This document shows, piece by piece, positions 45,828-54,759 of a stretch of DNA of 64,000 bases; the stretch's first letter is position 1, and each line of letters begins with the position of its first letter. Source of the stretch: Nocardia sp. NBC_00508 (GTDB lineage Bacteria; Actinomycetota; Actinomycetes; Mycobacteriales; Mycobacteriaceae); contig NZ_CP107852.1 in the NCBI RefSeq assembly GCF_036346875.1, positions 7,564,001-7,628,000 of the forward strand, in the 5' to 3' direction. The notes under the pieces are model-generated. The model did not search any database, had not been told where the DNA came from, and worked only from the letters and a program-made list of their open reading frames with translations. The position numbers and the translations under genes were made by a program.

Positions 45828-45951
45828 CATCGGTTTTACCCACCCGGACACAGGAATAGCCGATCAACTTCGCGCCGCTGACCGAAGACTTCGACACCGT
45901 CCCTCGTTTGCCATCCGCACCTCGTCCTCGACGGACACCCGGTGGTGCGCC

Positions 45952-47403
45952 CTACTTCGGTGCCTGAAAGCCGCCGATCTTCTGCTCGAGCAGTTCGGCC
46001 AGCCGCAGCGGGGTACGGTCCTCGAACATCGGACCGATGAGCTGCACTCCCACCGGCAGCCCCTCGGGGGACCGGCCCGCGGGTATGGCGGTGGCGGGCA
46101 GGCCGGGCATGGTGGCCACACCGGCCCAGACGAGCTGGTCGAAGTACGGGTACTCGACGCCGTCGATGTCGATGTGGCGGTTCTCCAGACCTCCGTTGTG
46201 GTCGTGCGGGAAGGCGGGAGTGGGCGTGATGGGGCACACCACGACATCGAACTCGGCGAAGAGCTGCCGCCAGCCGTGGCGGTGGAGTTCGCGACGGTTG
46301 TTCGCCTCGACCCAGTCGCGGTGGCTGAGCACCATGCCGCGCAGCCGCGCCGCATCGAGACTCCGGTCGTCCGCGCTCAGGGCGGCGGCGTGGGTCTGCA
46401 GCTGTTCGTACACGTCGACGGAAATACCTGTGGCGGCGTTCGACAGCATCAGCAGCATGTAGAGCGTCGCCGCTTCGGTCGGATCGGGCAGCAGCGGACT
46501 GCGCCGTTCGACGCGGGCGCCCTCGTCGACGAGCGCCGCGGCGACCCGGTTCACGCCCGCCCGCACCGCCGATCCGGTCGGAATGAGCGGATGGTCCTCG
46601 ATGATCAGGACACGGAAGTCCGACAGCCGCTCGTGGCGCGCGGGCGGCAGTGCGACGTCGTAGGCGACGCCGTGGGCCAGCGGGTCCGGTCCGGCCATCA
46701 CGTCGAGCAGCAGCGCGAGGTCGCGGGCGGTGCGCGCCATCGGGCCGACGACGGCGAGGTCGAGGTCGATCGGCAAGGCCGGCGCGGACGGCGCGACCAT
46801 GCCGCGGGTCGGCGCCAGCCCGAGTGTCGGCTTGTGCGCGTAGACACCGCAGAAATGCGCGGGGGTGCGCAGCGAACCGGCGAGGTCGGAGCCGATGGAC
46901 AGCGCGCCGAATCCGGCCGCCAGGGCCGCCGCCGAACCGCCGGAGGATCCACCCGACGTGCGGCCGTGATCCCACGGATTGTTGGTGGTGCCGTAGATCT
47001 CGTTGAAGCTCTGGATATCTCGCAGCATCAACGGCACATTGGTCTTACCGAGCACCACCGCGCCGGCGGCCTTCAACCGGGACACCTGTACCGCGTCCTC
47101 GGCCGGCACATAGTCCCGCTGCGCCGGCATGCCCCAGGTCGTGGGCAGCCCGGCCATGTTGTAGGACTCTTTGACCGTCACCGGAATACCGAGCAGCGGC
47201 CGGTCCTCGCCGCGGGCGAGCGCCTGGTCGGCACGGTGTGCGGCGGCCCGCGCACGGTCGAAGTCCGGTACACAGATCGCGTTGATCACCTTGTCGTCGC
47301 GCTCGATGTGGGCGATCGCCTCGTCGGTCAGTTCCACCGAGGTCACCGCACCGACACGCAAGGCAGCCGCGATCTCTTCGGCCGACCGAAAATTCCACTC
47401 CAT
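45952..47403 (-). CDS. Amidase (amidase signature family)
   Basis: 483 aa. The Ser-cisSer-Lys triad is visible: Lys in LLGIPVTVKESYNMAG (about residue 74), the signature GRTSGGSSGGSAAALAAGFGALSIGSDLAGSLRTPAHFCGVYAHKPT with cis-Ser and nucleophile Ser (about residues 145-175). The C-terminal GLPVGVQLIGPMFEDRTPLRLAELLE completes the family match. Such enzymes hydrolyse amides of aromatic or aliphatic acids. The ATG at 47403 (MEWNFRSAEEI) is chosen over an upstream start because upstream residues are not conserved in type. Two 19-bp direct repeats lie upstream. Confidence 0.92.
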   Translation of the reverse strand: MEWNFRSAEEIAAALRVGAVTSVELTDEAIAHIERDDKVINAICVPDFDRARAAAHRADQALARGEDRPLLGIPVTVKESYNMAGLPTTWGMPAQRDYVPAEDAVQVSRLKAAGAVVLGKTNVPLMLRDIQSFNEIYGTTNNPWDHGRTSGGSSGGSAAALAAGFGALSIGSDLAGSLRTPAHFCGVYAHKPTLGLAPTRGMVAPSAPALPIDLDLAVVGPMARTARDLALLLDVMAGPDPLAHGVAYDVALPPARHERLSDFRVLIIEDHPLIPTGSAVRAGVNRVAAALVDEGARVERRSPLLPDPTEAATLYMLLMLSNAATGISVDVYEQLQTHAAALSADDRSLDAARLRGMVLSHRDWVEANNRRELHRHGWRQLFAEFDVVVCPITPTPAFPHDHNGGLENRHIDIDGVEYPYFDQLVWAGVATMPGLPATAIPAGRSPEGLPVGVQLIGPMFEDRTPLRLAELLEQKIGGFQAPK

Positions 47404-47442
47404 GAATCCGACGCTATTGGCCTGCCGCAGAGGACATAAAAT

Positions 47443-47461
47443 GCCGCTTCGCACAACGGGA
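47443..47461 (-). repeat. 19-bp direct repeat, copy 1 (upstream of amidase)
   Basis: GCCGCTTCGCACAACGGGA, 40 bp before the amidase start. An identical copy lies 136 bp away. It may be a binding site for a regulator of the amidase gene. Confidence 0.65.
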
Positions 47462-47578
47462 AAGTCGAACGGACCACCTGCATTGGTGAAGTCACGCACT
47501 CGTTGTGCCATCGAGGACGGCCAACCCCAGGTCACGGCGTCGGCAGTGGGCCAACTCCCCTAGCGCAGGGCATGAGAG

Positions 47579-47597
47579 GCCGCTTCGCACAACGGGA
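47579..47597 (-). repeat. 19-bp direct repeat, copy 2
   Basis: Identical to 47443-47461 and in the same orientation. Between 47404 and about 47850 I find no gene. Confidence 0.65.
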
Positions 47598-47849
47598 TAG
47601 ATGTCTCAATGCTCATCGGTTCGTCTCCGGCCACGGACTATTCGCCCGGCCGCCGACCATGGCGACGCGCGGCGGGGATCGGTGTGAGCCTCGAACATGC
47701 GACACCGGCCAGCAGACGCTCCCGCTGGCAGACCACGTCGAAGTGCTGACGGCAACCGAAGGGTAGGTCCCCTGCGCAAGCCCCAGCATGTTTGCTGCAG
47801 ATATGCTGGAAGAGTGCTTCCAGTGCCGGCGCCGATGCTGGCCGTCTCC

Positions 47850-48090
47850 GGACGGCCGCCACGGGACGGCCGCCGAGTGCGACATGGTGTTCGTGAACCT
47901 GTTCCGCGGAGTGCTGGGCAAGCCGATGACCTACTCCGCTGTCAAGGACATGTTCGACCGGCTTGCCGCTGCTGCTGGGTTCGCTGCGCGGCCACAGATG
48001 TTGCGTCACAGCGGCACGACCCGCTGGGTCCGCTCGGGTGTTGACCGTGACGTCGTGCAAACATTGCTCGGCCACGTTTCGGCCGGGTCG
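47850..48090 (+). pseudogene. Tyrosine recombinase C-terminal fragment
   Basis: Encodes AECDMVFVNLFRGVLGKPMTYSAVKDMFDRLAAAAGFAARPQMLRHSGTTRWVRSGVDRDVVQTLLGHVSAGS, which is the XerD-like catalytic end with the LRH...R and LLGHVS motifs. The N-terminal part and the Tyr nucleophile are missing. The fragment stops exactly where a tRNA 3' sequence begins, which suggests truncation at an integration site. Confidence 0.75.
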
Positions 48091-49918
48091 ATGAATCCCC
48101 AGGTCGCAGGTTCGATTCCTGCCGAGGGCACATCGAAGATGGGAACGGAACCGGCGCGTTGCGAATGACGCGCCGATTCCGCCCGTCCACCTGGGCGGTG
48201 GGCGCGTATTGCCGGGGTGTCAGGGTTCTGCGTGCCGTGTTGCGGGTGGTGGCTAGGGTTTGGCCGACGAGTGTGACCCGGTAGGTCGCGCGGTGGTGGG
48301 TTTTGTTGTACCGGATCTCCAGGCGCAGCGCCTCGAACAGTGACCGGGCAAGTTCTTCGGGCAGGTCCCGGATGTCGACGGTGCCGGTGGGCAATGCGTC
48401 CAGCAATGCCGGGGTGGGGGTGAGCAGGTCTTCGGCTTCCAGCTCGGTCAGCTGATCGCTGAGCCGGGATTGCTCGTCGCGAAGTTCGGCGCGGCGGGTG
48501 TTGATGTCGGCGATCATCTCTTTGTCGGGCTCGTCCATGAGTTCAAGAGACCGGACGAGGCGTTTGCTCTTGGTTCCGACTTCCACGATGTCTCGGCGCA
48601 GTGCGGAGATCTTCTGTTCGCGTTCCCGGGTGACGCTGGCGTCGAGGTCGCTGCTGCCCAGCAGCGAGCGGCGGTAGAAGCCGAACACGTGGTCGTTTAG
48701 GAACGCATTGAGGTGCTCGATCAGTCCCTGCTCGCGGACGAGGAACGATCCGGCCGTCGGATGGGTCGGTTCGCGGTAGCCCTTCCTCGGCGCGCACACG
48801 TAATACGCGGACACCTTGCGGGTTTTGCCGAACATGCGTCGGTTGCAGTGGTCGCAGCACAGGTAGGAGCGGAACAGGTAGGACCGTTTGGTATCGGGGT
48901 GGGTGTTGACCACGCTGGTGCGGCGGCTGGTGTCGCGCTTCTGGCTTCTGCGTTTCTGGGCGGTGAGGAACACGTCGACGGTGATCAGTGGCTCGTGGAC
49001 CGGCTTCTCCGACCACACCCAGTCCGAGGGTGGGTTGTACTTGCCGCCGTTGCTCTTACGCGCGCGCCGGTTCCACACCATGTGCCCGGCGTACTTGGGC
49101 TGATTGAGAACCTCTCGCACGTTGGACATGGTCCAGCGGCCGACCGCGCAACGGGGATCGACCGGCACTGGCGGCGGGTTCAGCGATAGGTCGAGGTTGA
49201 GGTGGTCGGCGATGGCCTGGAACGAGAGGCGTTCCTCGTTGCGCAGCCAGAAGATGCGCTGCACGACCGGGGCCTGGGCGGGGTGGGGTTCGAGCAGGGT
49301 CTTCTTCTGGCCCCGTGCGCGCTTGGCGGGCACGGGGTGGGAGACGAGTTTGGCACGGTAGCCGTAGCAGGCTTTGCCGACGTTGTATCCGGCCTCGGTG
49401 TGGACGGCGAACCCGTCCCAGGACTTCTCGAGCATCTCCATCACGTAGAACTCGGCGATGCCCTGTTTCATCCGGCGGGTCAGGGTCTGGGTGGCCCGCT
49501 TCTCTTTGCGGCTGCCCGATTGCCCGATGCGGAACGGCTCGTCGGCGGCCAGCAGACGCACCCCGGCATCTTCGAGTTGTTTCTCAATCGCGGTGCCCGC
49601 GTGCGTGCGCCGCGCGATACGTTCGATGGACTCACAGATCACGTAGTCGAACCGCCGGTCAGGTCGCTGCGCTTCGGCGAGCAGGTCCTGAATGCCACCG
49701 TCACGCGGGACCGGGATGTCGAACTGCTCGTGCACGTTCGAGTGGCCCCGGTCGGCGGTGTCTTTGCGACCTGATTCGATGTCCCAGAAATGGGCGGTGA
49801 TGCCACCACCGTCCGGCAGGGCCAACTGGCTGTTGGAGTACTGGCGCGGTATCGACAAAGTTGGGTCTTGCAGGTCGCCGGTCGAGGTGCGGCCCGCGAA
49901 CGCCATGCGGTGAATCAC
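47942..49918 (-). CDS. Large serine recombinase
   Basis: The catalytic domain starts MAFAGRTSTGDLQDPTLSIPRQ with the catalytic Ser in GRTST, then RPDRRFDYVICESIERIARRTHAGT and the recombinase domain (GYNVGKACYGYRAKL...RNEERLSFQAIADHLN...VREVLNQPKYAGHMVWNRRARK). A zinc ribbon (LCCDHCNRRMFGK ... YYVCAPRKG) and a C-terminal coiled coil (EREQKISALRRDIVEVGTKSKRLVRSLEL) follow. About 660 codons from the likely GTG at 49918 (or ATG 49906). The frame has no stop where the family should end: the last ~70 codons are an antisense read of the tRNA fragment (SSMCPRQESNLRPGD) and of the tyrosine-recombinase relic. An IS element lies 48 bp upstream and may have cut its promoter. Confidence 0.85.
   Translation of the reverse strand: MIHRMAFAGRTSTGDLQDPTLSIPRQYSNSQLALPDGGGITAHFWDIESGRKDTADRGHSNVHEQFDIPVPRDGGIQDLLAEAQRPDRRFDYVICESIERIARRTHAGTAIEKQLEDAGVRLLAADEPFRIGQSGSRKEKRATQTLTRRMKQGIAEFYVMEMLEKSWDGFAVHTEAGYNVGKACYGYRAKLVSHPVPAKRARGQKKTLLEPHPAQAPVVQRIFWLRNEERLSFQAIADHLNLDLSLNPPPVPVDPRCAVGRWTMSNVREVLNQPKYAGHMVWNRRARKSNGGKYNPPSDWVWSEKPVHEPLITVDVFLTAQKRRSQKRDTSRRTSVVNTHPDTKRSYLFRSYLCCDHCNRRMFGKTRKVSAYYVCAPRKGYREPTHPTAGSFLVREQGLIEHLNAFLNDHVFGFYRRSLLGSSDLDASVTREREQKISALRRDIVEVGTKSKRLVRSLELMDEPDKEMIADINTRRAELRDEQSRLSDQLTELEAEDLLTPTPALLDALPTGTVDIRDLPEELARSLFEALRLEIRYNKTHHRATYRVTLVGQTLATTRNTARRTLTPRQYAPTAQVDGRNRRVIRNAPVPFPSSMCPRQESNLRPGDSSTRPKRGRAMFARRHGQHPSGPSGSCRCDATSVAAQRTQQQRQAGRTCP
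48097..48131 (+). other. tRNA 3'-end fragment (attachment-site core)
   Basis: Carries a variable-loop-like AGGTC, a T arm GCAGG-TTCGATT-CCTGC with a perfect 5-bp stem, and CGAGGGC-A as the 3' acceptor strand. The 5' half of a tRNA, including the anticodon, is absent. Acceptor and T arm resemble actinobacterial tRNA-Arg, but the identity is not certain. It sits at the border between the tyrosine-recombinase relic and the serine recombinase, as an att site left by integration. Confidence 0.7.
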
Positions 49919-49965
49919 ACCACCGTCGTCGCCGATTGCGCCGTCTTTACCAGCGGAGCCGCCTA

Positions 49966-51028
49966 GGCCGTGTTTAAGAAGTGGGCTGATGTCGGCGCCA
50001 TTGACGCGTAGTTGCCTGTAGGCGTTGGGTTTTCGCGTGTCGTTCCCGGGAGATGGGCGAGGTCTCCGGTAGATGGTTTGTTTACCAAGACGAACCGAAT
50101 ACCGGAGACCTCGTGACCAGCGTAGCGGCATCGAGGCGTGCGGACCTGACCGATGAGCAGTGGGCGGCGATCGAGCCGCTGCTACCTATCGGTAAGAAGC
50201 CCGGGCGCCCGCCGAAATGGATGAAACGGCAGCTCATCGACGGGATCCGCTGGCGGACAAGGGTAGGAGCGCCGTGGCGGGACGTGCCGGAGCGGTATGG
50301 GCCGTGGCAGTCGGTGTACGGGTTGTTCCGGTCCTGGCAGCGCGGCGGGGTATGGGAAGCGATCTTGTCGGCGTTGCAGATCTGCGCCGAGGCCGCCGGG
50401 GACATCGTTTGAGAGGTCAGCGTGGATTCCACGATCGCTCGCGCCCACCAGCACGCCGCTGGCGCGCGTAAAAGGGGGATCTACAGGTCGAACCGCCAGG
50501 CGGGGTTGCCGTCGAGCCGGCCGACCACGGCCTGGGGCGCTCTCGCGGCGGGTGGACCACGAAGCTGCACTTGGCGTGCGAGCAGGGCCGTAAACCTTTG
50601 GTGCTGTTGATCACTCCTGGTCAATGGGGTGACAGCCCGCAGTTCGCGGCAGTCCTCGATGCGATCGAGGTCCCCCGCTTCGCGACTGGACGGACCCGCA
50701 CGCGACCAGACCGCGTGTTGGCCGACAAGGCCTACAGCTCCCGCGCCAATCGCGCCTACTTGCGGCGGCGAGGCATCAAAGCGACCATCGCGATCCCTGC
50801 CGACCAACTCGCCCACCGCCGACGGCGAGGAACCGCCGGTGGTCGGCCCCACGCGTTCGATACCGAGATCTACAAGCAGCGTCACGCCGTCGAATGCGGC
50901 ATCAACCAGCTCAAACAACACCGCGCAGTAGCGACCCGCTACGACAAACTCGCCGTCCGCTACCTGGCCACTGCCCAGATCGCAGCCATCAACGTTTGGC
51001 TCGGCAACGGCCACTTGTTAAACACGCC
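49966..51028 (+). mobile_element. IS5-type (IS427-like) insertion sequence
   Basis: Ends are inverted repeats with few mismatches: left GGCCGTGTTTAAGAAGTGG, right (complement) GGCGTGTTTAACAAGTGGCC. Both are flanked by CTA (49963-49965 and 51029-51031), a 3-bp target duplication. The element is about 1.06 kb and carries one transposase frame with two lesions. The matching ends and target duplication mean the insertion is intact as a unit. It lies just upstream of the serine recombinase and about 190 bp before the biosynthetic cluster. Confidence 0.85.
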
Positions 51029-51032
51029 CTAA
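50113..51032 (+). pseudogene. IS5-family transposase, two frame lesions
   Basis: The first part (RADLTDEQWAAIEPLLPIGKKPGRPPKWMKRQLIDGIRWRTRVGAPWRDVPERYGPWQSVYGLFRSWQRGGVWEAIL) is a typical IS427-group N-terminus. A TGA at 50410-50412 replaces an expected Trp codon (..DIV-stop-EVSVDSTIARAHQHAAG). At the AAAAGGGGG run (50470-50478) a -1 shift is needed to continue as DHGLGRSRGGWTTKLHLACEQGRKPLVLLITPGQWGDSPQF, which then reads to the end with the DDE residues. The shift at the slippery run could be programmed recoding; the stop looks like true damage. The terminal TAA lies in the right end. Confidence 0.8.
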
Positions 51033-51215
51033 CCTTGAGCACCACGAAAGACCTTCCCCCGGAATGATTCACGCCATACCCTCGGTCTGACCGGCGGGTC
51101 ACAGGGTACGTCGGCATGCTACCTCAGCACGCCGACGGGGAAGGCCCGGCGAAAGGTCGCGGTCAGGCTCCGGTCACGACGCCACGATGTGATCGATCAG
51201 GAGGAAGAAACAGGG

Positions 51216-52091
51216 ATGAAATTCGGTATGCTCTTCGCGAACACGGGGACGATGGGCGAGCCGGCGGTTGCGGCCGACCTGGCGAGGACGGCCGAGGGGT
51301 TGGGGTTCGAATCCCTGTGGGCCAGTCAGCATGTCGTCGTTCCCGCCGATTATGCGTCACCGTGTCCCTATACCCAGAACGGTCGGATGCCGGGCGGCGA
51401 CGATGTGTCGATCCCGGATCCGCTGGTGTGGCTCGGGTATATCTCCGCGGCGACGAACACCATACGGCTGGCGACCGGCACGATGATCGCTCCCCTGCTG
51501 AATCCAGTCGTCCTGGCCAAGCAACTCGCCACGCTCGACCACCTCAGCGGCGGGCGGGTCGAGGCAGGCATCGGACTGGGCTGGTTGAAGGAGGAGTTCG
51601 ACGCCGTCGGCGTACCTTTCGAGGATCGTGGTGCGCGTGCCGACGAATACATTTCCGCCATGCGAGCACTGTGGACGCAGCCGGTCGCCAGCCATCACGG
51701 CAAGTACGTCAACTTCGACAACTGCATTCTGCGTCCGCAGCCGGCCCAGAAGACCGTACCCATCCATATCGGCGGTAATTCCGTCGCATCGGCCAGGCGA
51801 GCGGGGAGCTACGGCGATGGATTCTTTCCGATGACCAGGGAGGCCGACGCGCTGAAATCGCTGCTGACCGAGATGAGAAATGCCGCGGTCGCGCAAGACA
51901 GGGATCTGGATGATATCGAGGTCACCGTCAGTACCACCCTCATCGGAAAGAACGCCCTTGCGGAACTGGACATTCTGCGCGGCCTCGGTGTCAGTAGGGT
52001 ATTGGTCCCCGCGGCGCTGTTCTGGGGCGACCCGGCGGCGGCGATGCGGCGGTATCAGGCGGATGTCATGGTTCCCTTCAACGGTCGGTGA
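51216..52091 (+). CDS. LLM-class F420-dependent oxidoreductase
   Basis: 291 aa, single TIM-barrel of the luciferase-like (LLM) family. MKFGMLFANTG, ARTAEGLGFESLWASQHVVVPADYASPCPY, LGYISAATNTIRLATGTMIAPLLNPVVLAKQLATLDHLSGGRVEAGIGLGWLKEEFDAVG and PIHIGGNSVASARRAGSYGDGFFP are typical of the F420-dependent subgroup of actinobacteria. AGGAGG lies 11 bases before the ATG. It is the first gene of a four-gene + strand run with another LLM protein, a P450 and a SnoaL-like protein. F420 versus FMN use is inference from subfamily pattern. Confidence 0.9.
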   Translation: MKFGMLFANTGTMGEPAVAADLARTAEGLGFESLWASQHVVVPADYASPCPYTQNGRMPGGDDVSIPDPLVWLGYISAATNTIRLATGTMIAPLLNPVVLAKQLATLDHLSGGRVEAGIGLGWLKEEFDAVGVPFEDRGARADEYISAMRALWTQPVASHHGKYVNFDNCILRPQPAQKTVPIHIGGNSVASARRAGSYGDGFFPMTREADALKSLLTEMRNAAVAQDRDLDDIEVTVSTTLIGKNALAELDILRGLGVSRVLVPAALFWGDPAAAMRRYQADVMVPFNGR

Positions 52092-52298
52092 CCCGCCCGG
52101 CAGGTAGCGAGATCGCCTGGGCCACCGCACATCCGAACATTCGGACCCAGCTTGCACGAGCAGGCCGGTCACCAGCATCGACGGCTGGAGCGGCATGCGG
52201 ACACGACTCAGCCGTCGCCGGAACGTCGACTCGAACCATGGCGGCGGGCCGACCCGCGCGCTACGCTTCAGGAAATCACGTCAAGGGGAGGATTCACT

Positions 52299-53459
52299 AT
52301 GGCTCGACTTCGGTTCGGGTACTTCATCGCACCTTTTCACCGCGCGGGTACCAACCCGACGCTCGCGCTACAGCGCGACCTCGACTTCATCGAACATATC
52401 GATGCACTCGGCTACGACGAGGCATGGCTGGGCGAACATCACTCGGCGGGCAGCGAAATAATCGGTTCGCCGGAGATCTTCATCGCCGCGGCCGCGCAAC
52501 GGGCCAAGCGAATCCGATTCGCCACCGGCGTCATCTCCCTCTCCTACCACAACCCATTGTGGGTCGCGGACCGGCTGATGCTGCTCGACCATCTCACGCA
52601 CGGCCGGCTGATCGGCGGGTTCGGTCCGGGTTCACTTCCGACGGACGCCGGAATGATCGGTTTGAGTCAAACCGATACCCGCGAACTCCTCGAGACGAAT
52701 CTCGATATCGTTGTCCGTCTGCTGGCCGGCGAAACCGTCAGCGCGAAAACACCGACGCACGAATTGCGTGACGCTCGATTGCAACTCGCCCCCTATTCCG
52801 AGGGCGGGATACCGCTGGCCGTCGCGGCGGTCTCCTCCCCCACCGGTGCGCGGCTGGCCGGAAAGCACGGCATCGGCCTGATCTCCATCGGCTCGACGCT
52901 GACCCTCGAGAACTTCAACGCACTCCAGTACCACTGGGATATCGCCGAGAAACAGGCCGCGGCCTTCGGCACCCGGGTCGACCGGAAGAACTGGGCCCTG
53001 GCCGGGCCGTTCCATATCGCCGAGACCGACGAGCAAGCCCGCGAGGATGTCAAGTTCGGCATCGAGTCGTGGTTCCGCTACTTCCAGAAGGTGGCCGCCT
53101 TCCCGCACCTCACGGTGCCGGGCGAGCAGATCGACGAGATGATCACCATCATCAACGATCTCGGAGTGGGTGTCATCGGCACGCCGGAGCGCGCGCAGGC
53201 GCAGGTTCAGCGACTGTGGGACCAGTCCGGCGGATTCGGCTGCATGCTGCAGATGGCCCACGAATGGGCGAACCCCGCGGCCACCAAGCGATCGGCCGAG
53301 CTCTTCGCCGACGAGGTGATGCCGCACTTCCAGGGCCAAGCGCAGCCGACACTGGACGCCGCAGCCCGGGCCGCCCAGGTGCGCGACGAACTCGCCCAGC
53401 AGCACCAAGAGGTCATCGATCAGATGACGAAGAAGTACCACGACGAAACCGCTTCATAG
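52299..53459 (+). CDS. LLM-class flavin-dependent monooxygenase
   Basis: 386 aa, bacterial luciferase-like (LimB/LuxA type). FGYFIAPFHRAGTNPTLALQRDLDFIEHIDALGYDEAWLGEHHSAGSEIIGSPEIFIAAAAQRAKRIRFATGVISLSYHNPLWVADRLMLLDHLTHGRLIGGFGPGSLPTDAGMIG marks the family, with the EHHSAG loop near the flavin. The C-terminal helical part (FFADEVMPHFQGQ-like end, QVRDELAQQHQEV) is longer than in the F420 subgroup. It needs reduced FMN from a separate reductase; none is in the window. The ATG at 52299 follows GGGGAGG. The 207-bp gap to the first LLM gene may hold a promoter. Confidence 0.9.
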   Translation: MARLRFGYFIAPFHRAGTNPTLALQRDLDFIEHIDALGYDEAWLGEHHSAGSEIIGSPEIFIAAAAQRAKRIRFATGVISLSYHNPLWVADRLMLLDHLTHGRLIGGFGPGSLPTDAGMIGLSQTDTRELLETNLDIVVRLLAGETVSAKTPTHELRDARLQLAPYSEGGIPLAVAAVSSPTGARLAGKHGIGLISIGSTLTLENFNALQYHWDIAEKQAAAFGTRVDRKNWALAGPFHIAETDEQAREDVKFGIESWFRYFQKVAAFPHLTVPGEQIDEMITIINDLGVGVIGTPERAQAQVQRLWDQSGGFGCMLQMAHEWANPAATKRSAELFADEVMPHFQGQAQPTLDAAARAAQVRDELAQQHQEVIDQMTKKYHDETAS

Positions 53460-53490
53460 CCACATCGGTATGCGCGAAAGAAGGCCACAG

Positions 53491-54747
53491 GTGCCTCCTG
53501 AAGAAATAGAATTCGACCCTTTCTCGGAAGACTATTTCAACGGACCGTTCGAGACGTATCGCCGGTTGCGTGAAGACGCGCCGGTCTATTACAACGAGAA
53601 GTACGACTTCTACGCTTTGAGCCGCCATGTCGATGTCGCGGCCGGGCACAAGAACTTCGAGACATATTCCTCGGCAGAGGGGGTGGACCTCGGCACCGTG
53701 CAATCGGGGGAACCTCCCATGCACAAGTCGATCATCACCATGGATCCACCCGAGCACCGCCATATGCGCGGCCTCGTCAACAAGGTGTTCACACCGCGTG
53801 CGATCGAAGAGCTGCGCCCCTTGGCGACGGATCTGATCGACCGGCATCTCCATGCCGCGGACACCGCGAAATTCGATGTCGTTCAGGACTTCTCGGCGCT
53901 GTTCCCCATCGAGGTCATCACCACGATGCTCGGCGTCCCCGACGAGCGTCGGGGGCAGATCCGGCTGTGGCTCGACGACTTCCTGCACCGCGAGCCGGGC
54001 GCGGTGAAGATCTCACAAACCGGTCTCCAGGCAGCCCTGCAGATGCTGGTCGTCTACTACCAGGTGGTGCGGGAGCGCAGGGCCCGGCCGCGCAACGACA
54101 TGATCAGCGATCTTGTGTCGGCCACGGTGCAGCGCGAGAACGGTGAGGTCACCGGCCTGGACAACACCGAAATCGCCCAGTTCGCACTGGTTCTGGGCGG
54201 AGCGGGCGCGGTGACCGTGACCCGGCTGGTGGCCAGCATGGTGGTGTTGTTCGCCCAGCACCCCGAGCAGTGGGAGAAATTGCAGGCCGATCGCAGCAAG
54301 ATCCCCGCCGCGGTCGAGGAGGTGCTCCGCTACGAATCACCGACGCAGTACAACGTGCGCCGCTCCCGCGAGGACGTCACGCTGCACGGCGTCACCATTC
54401 CCGCGGGCAAGCCGGTGTTCCTGCTGGTCGGCGCGGCCAATCGCGATCCCGACGCCTGGAAGGAGCCCGATGTCTTCGATATCGATCGCGACCGCACCCA
54501 GGCGCTGAATCTCGGATTCGGCTTCGGCATCCACACCTGCCTGGGGGCGGCGCTGGCCCGTATGGAAAGCGCCATCGCCCTGCAGCGATTGCTCGACTTC
54601 ATGCCACGGTACGAGGTCGATTGGGACGGCTGCCGGCGGGTGAACATGCAAAATCTCGCGGGCTGGAGCAATGTCCCGGTGCGCGTTTCCGTAGATCCCG
54701 ATAACACACGCCGACCACACCTCGGCGTGTCCACCCGCAACGAGTGA
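53491..54747 (+). CDS. Cytochrome P450 (I-helix acid replaced by Val)
   Basis: 418 aa from the GTG at 53491, preferred over the ATG at 53470 because AAAGAAGG lies 6 bases before it. Heme motif FGFGIHTCLG (Cys about 350), ExxR as EEVLR (276-280), and the MDPPEHRHMR loop (about residue 84). The I-helix reads GGAGAVTVTRL (about 236-245). At the acid position normally Asp/Glu there is Val241, although the following Thr is kept. This may change oxygen activation or indicate a substrate-assisted reaction. It is 31 bp after the LLM monooxygenase and 12 bp before the SnoaL-like gene. Confidence 0.92.
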   Translation: MPPEEIEFDPFSEDYFNGPFETYRRLREDAPVYYNEKYDFYALSRHVDVAAGHKNFETYSSAEGVDLGTVQSGEPPMHKSIITMDPPEHRHMRGLVNKVFTPRAIEELRPLATDLIDRHLHAADTAKFDVVQDFSALFPIEVITTMLGVPDERRGQIRLWLDDFLHREPGAVKISQTGLQAALQMLVVYYQVVRERRARPRNDMISDLVSATVQRENGEVTGLDNTEIAQFALVLGGAGAVTVTRLVASMVVLFAQHPEQWEKLQADRSKIPAAVEEVLRYESPTQYNVRRSREDVTLHGVTIPAGKPVFLLVGAANRDPDAWKEPDVFDIDRDRTQALNLGFGFGIHTCLGAALARMESAIALQRLLDFMPRYEVDWDGCRRVNMQNLAGWSNVPVRVSVDPDNTRRPHLGVSTRNE

Positions 54748-54759
54748 GGAGAAGTGCGA

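Noticed and set aside
48097..48131. Complete tRNA gene
   Set aside because: Only the variable loop, T arm and 3' acceptor strand are present; the upstream sequence cannot form D and anticodon arms or the 5' acceptor strand.
47942..48150. C-terminal 70 residues of the serine recombinase as a genuine domain
   Set aside because: They are an antisense translation of the tRNA fragment and of the tyrosine-recombinase relic, a familiar artefact of missing stops next to tRNA genes.
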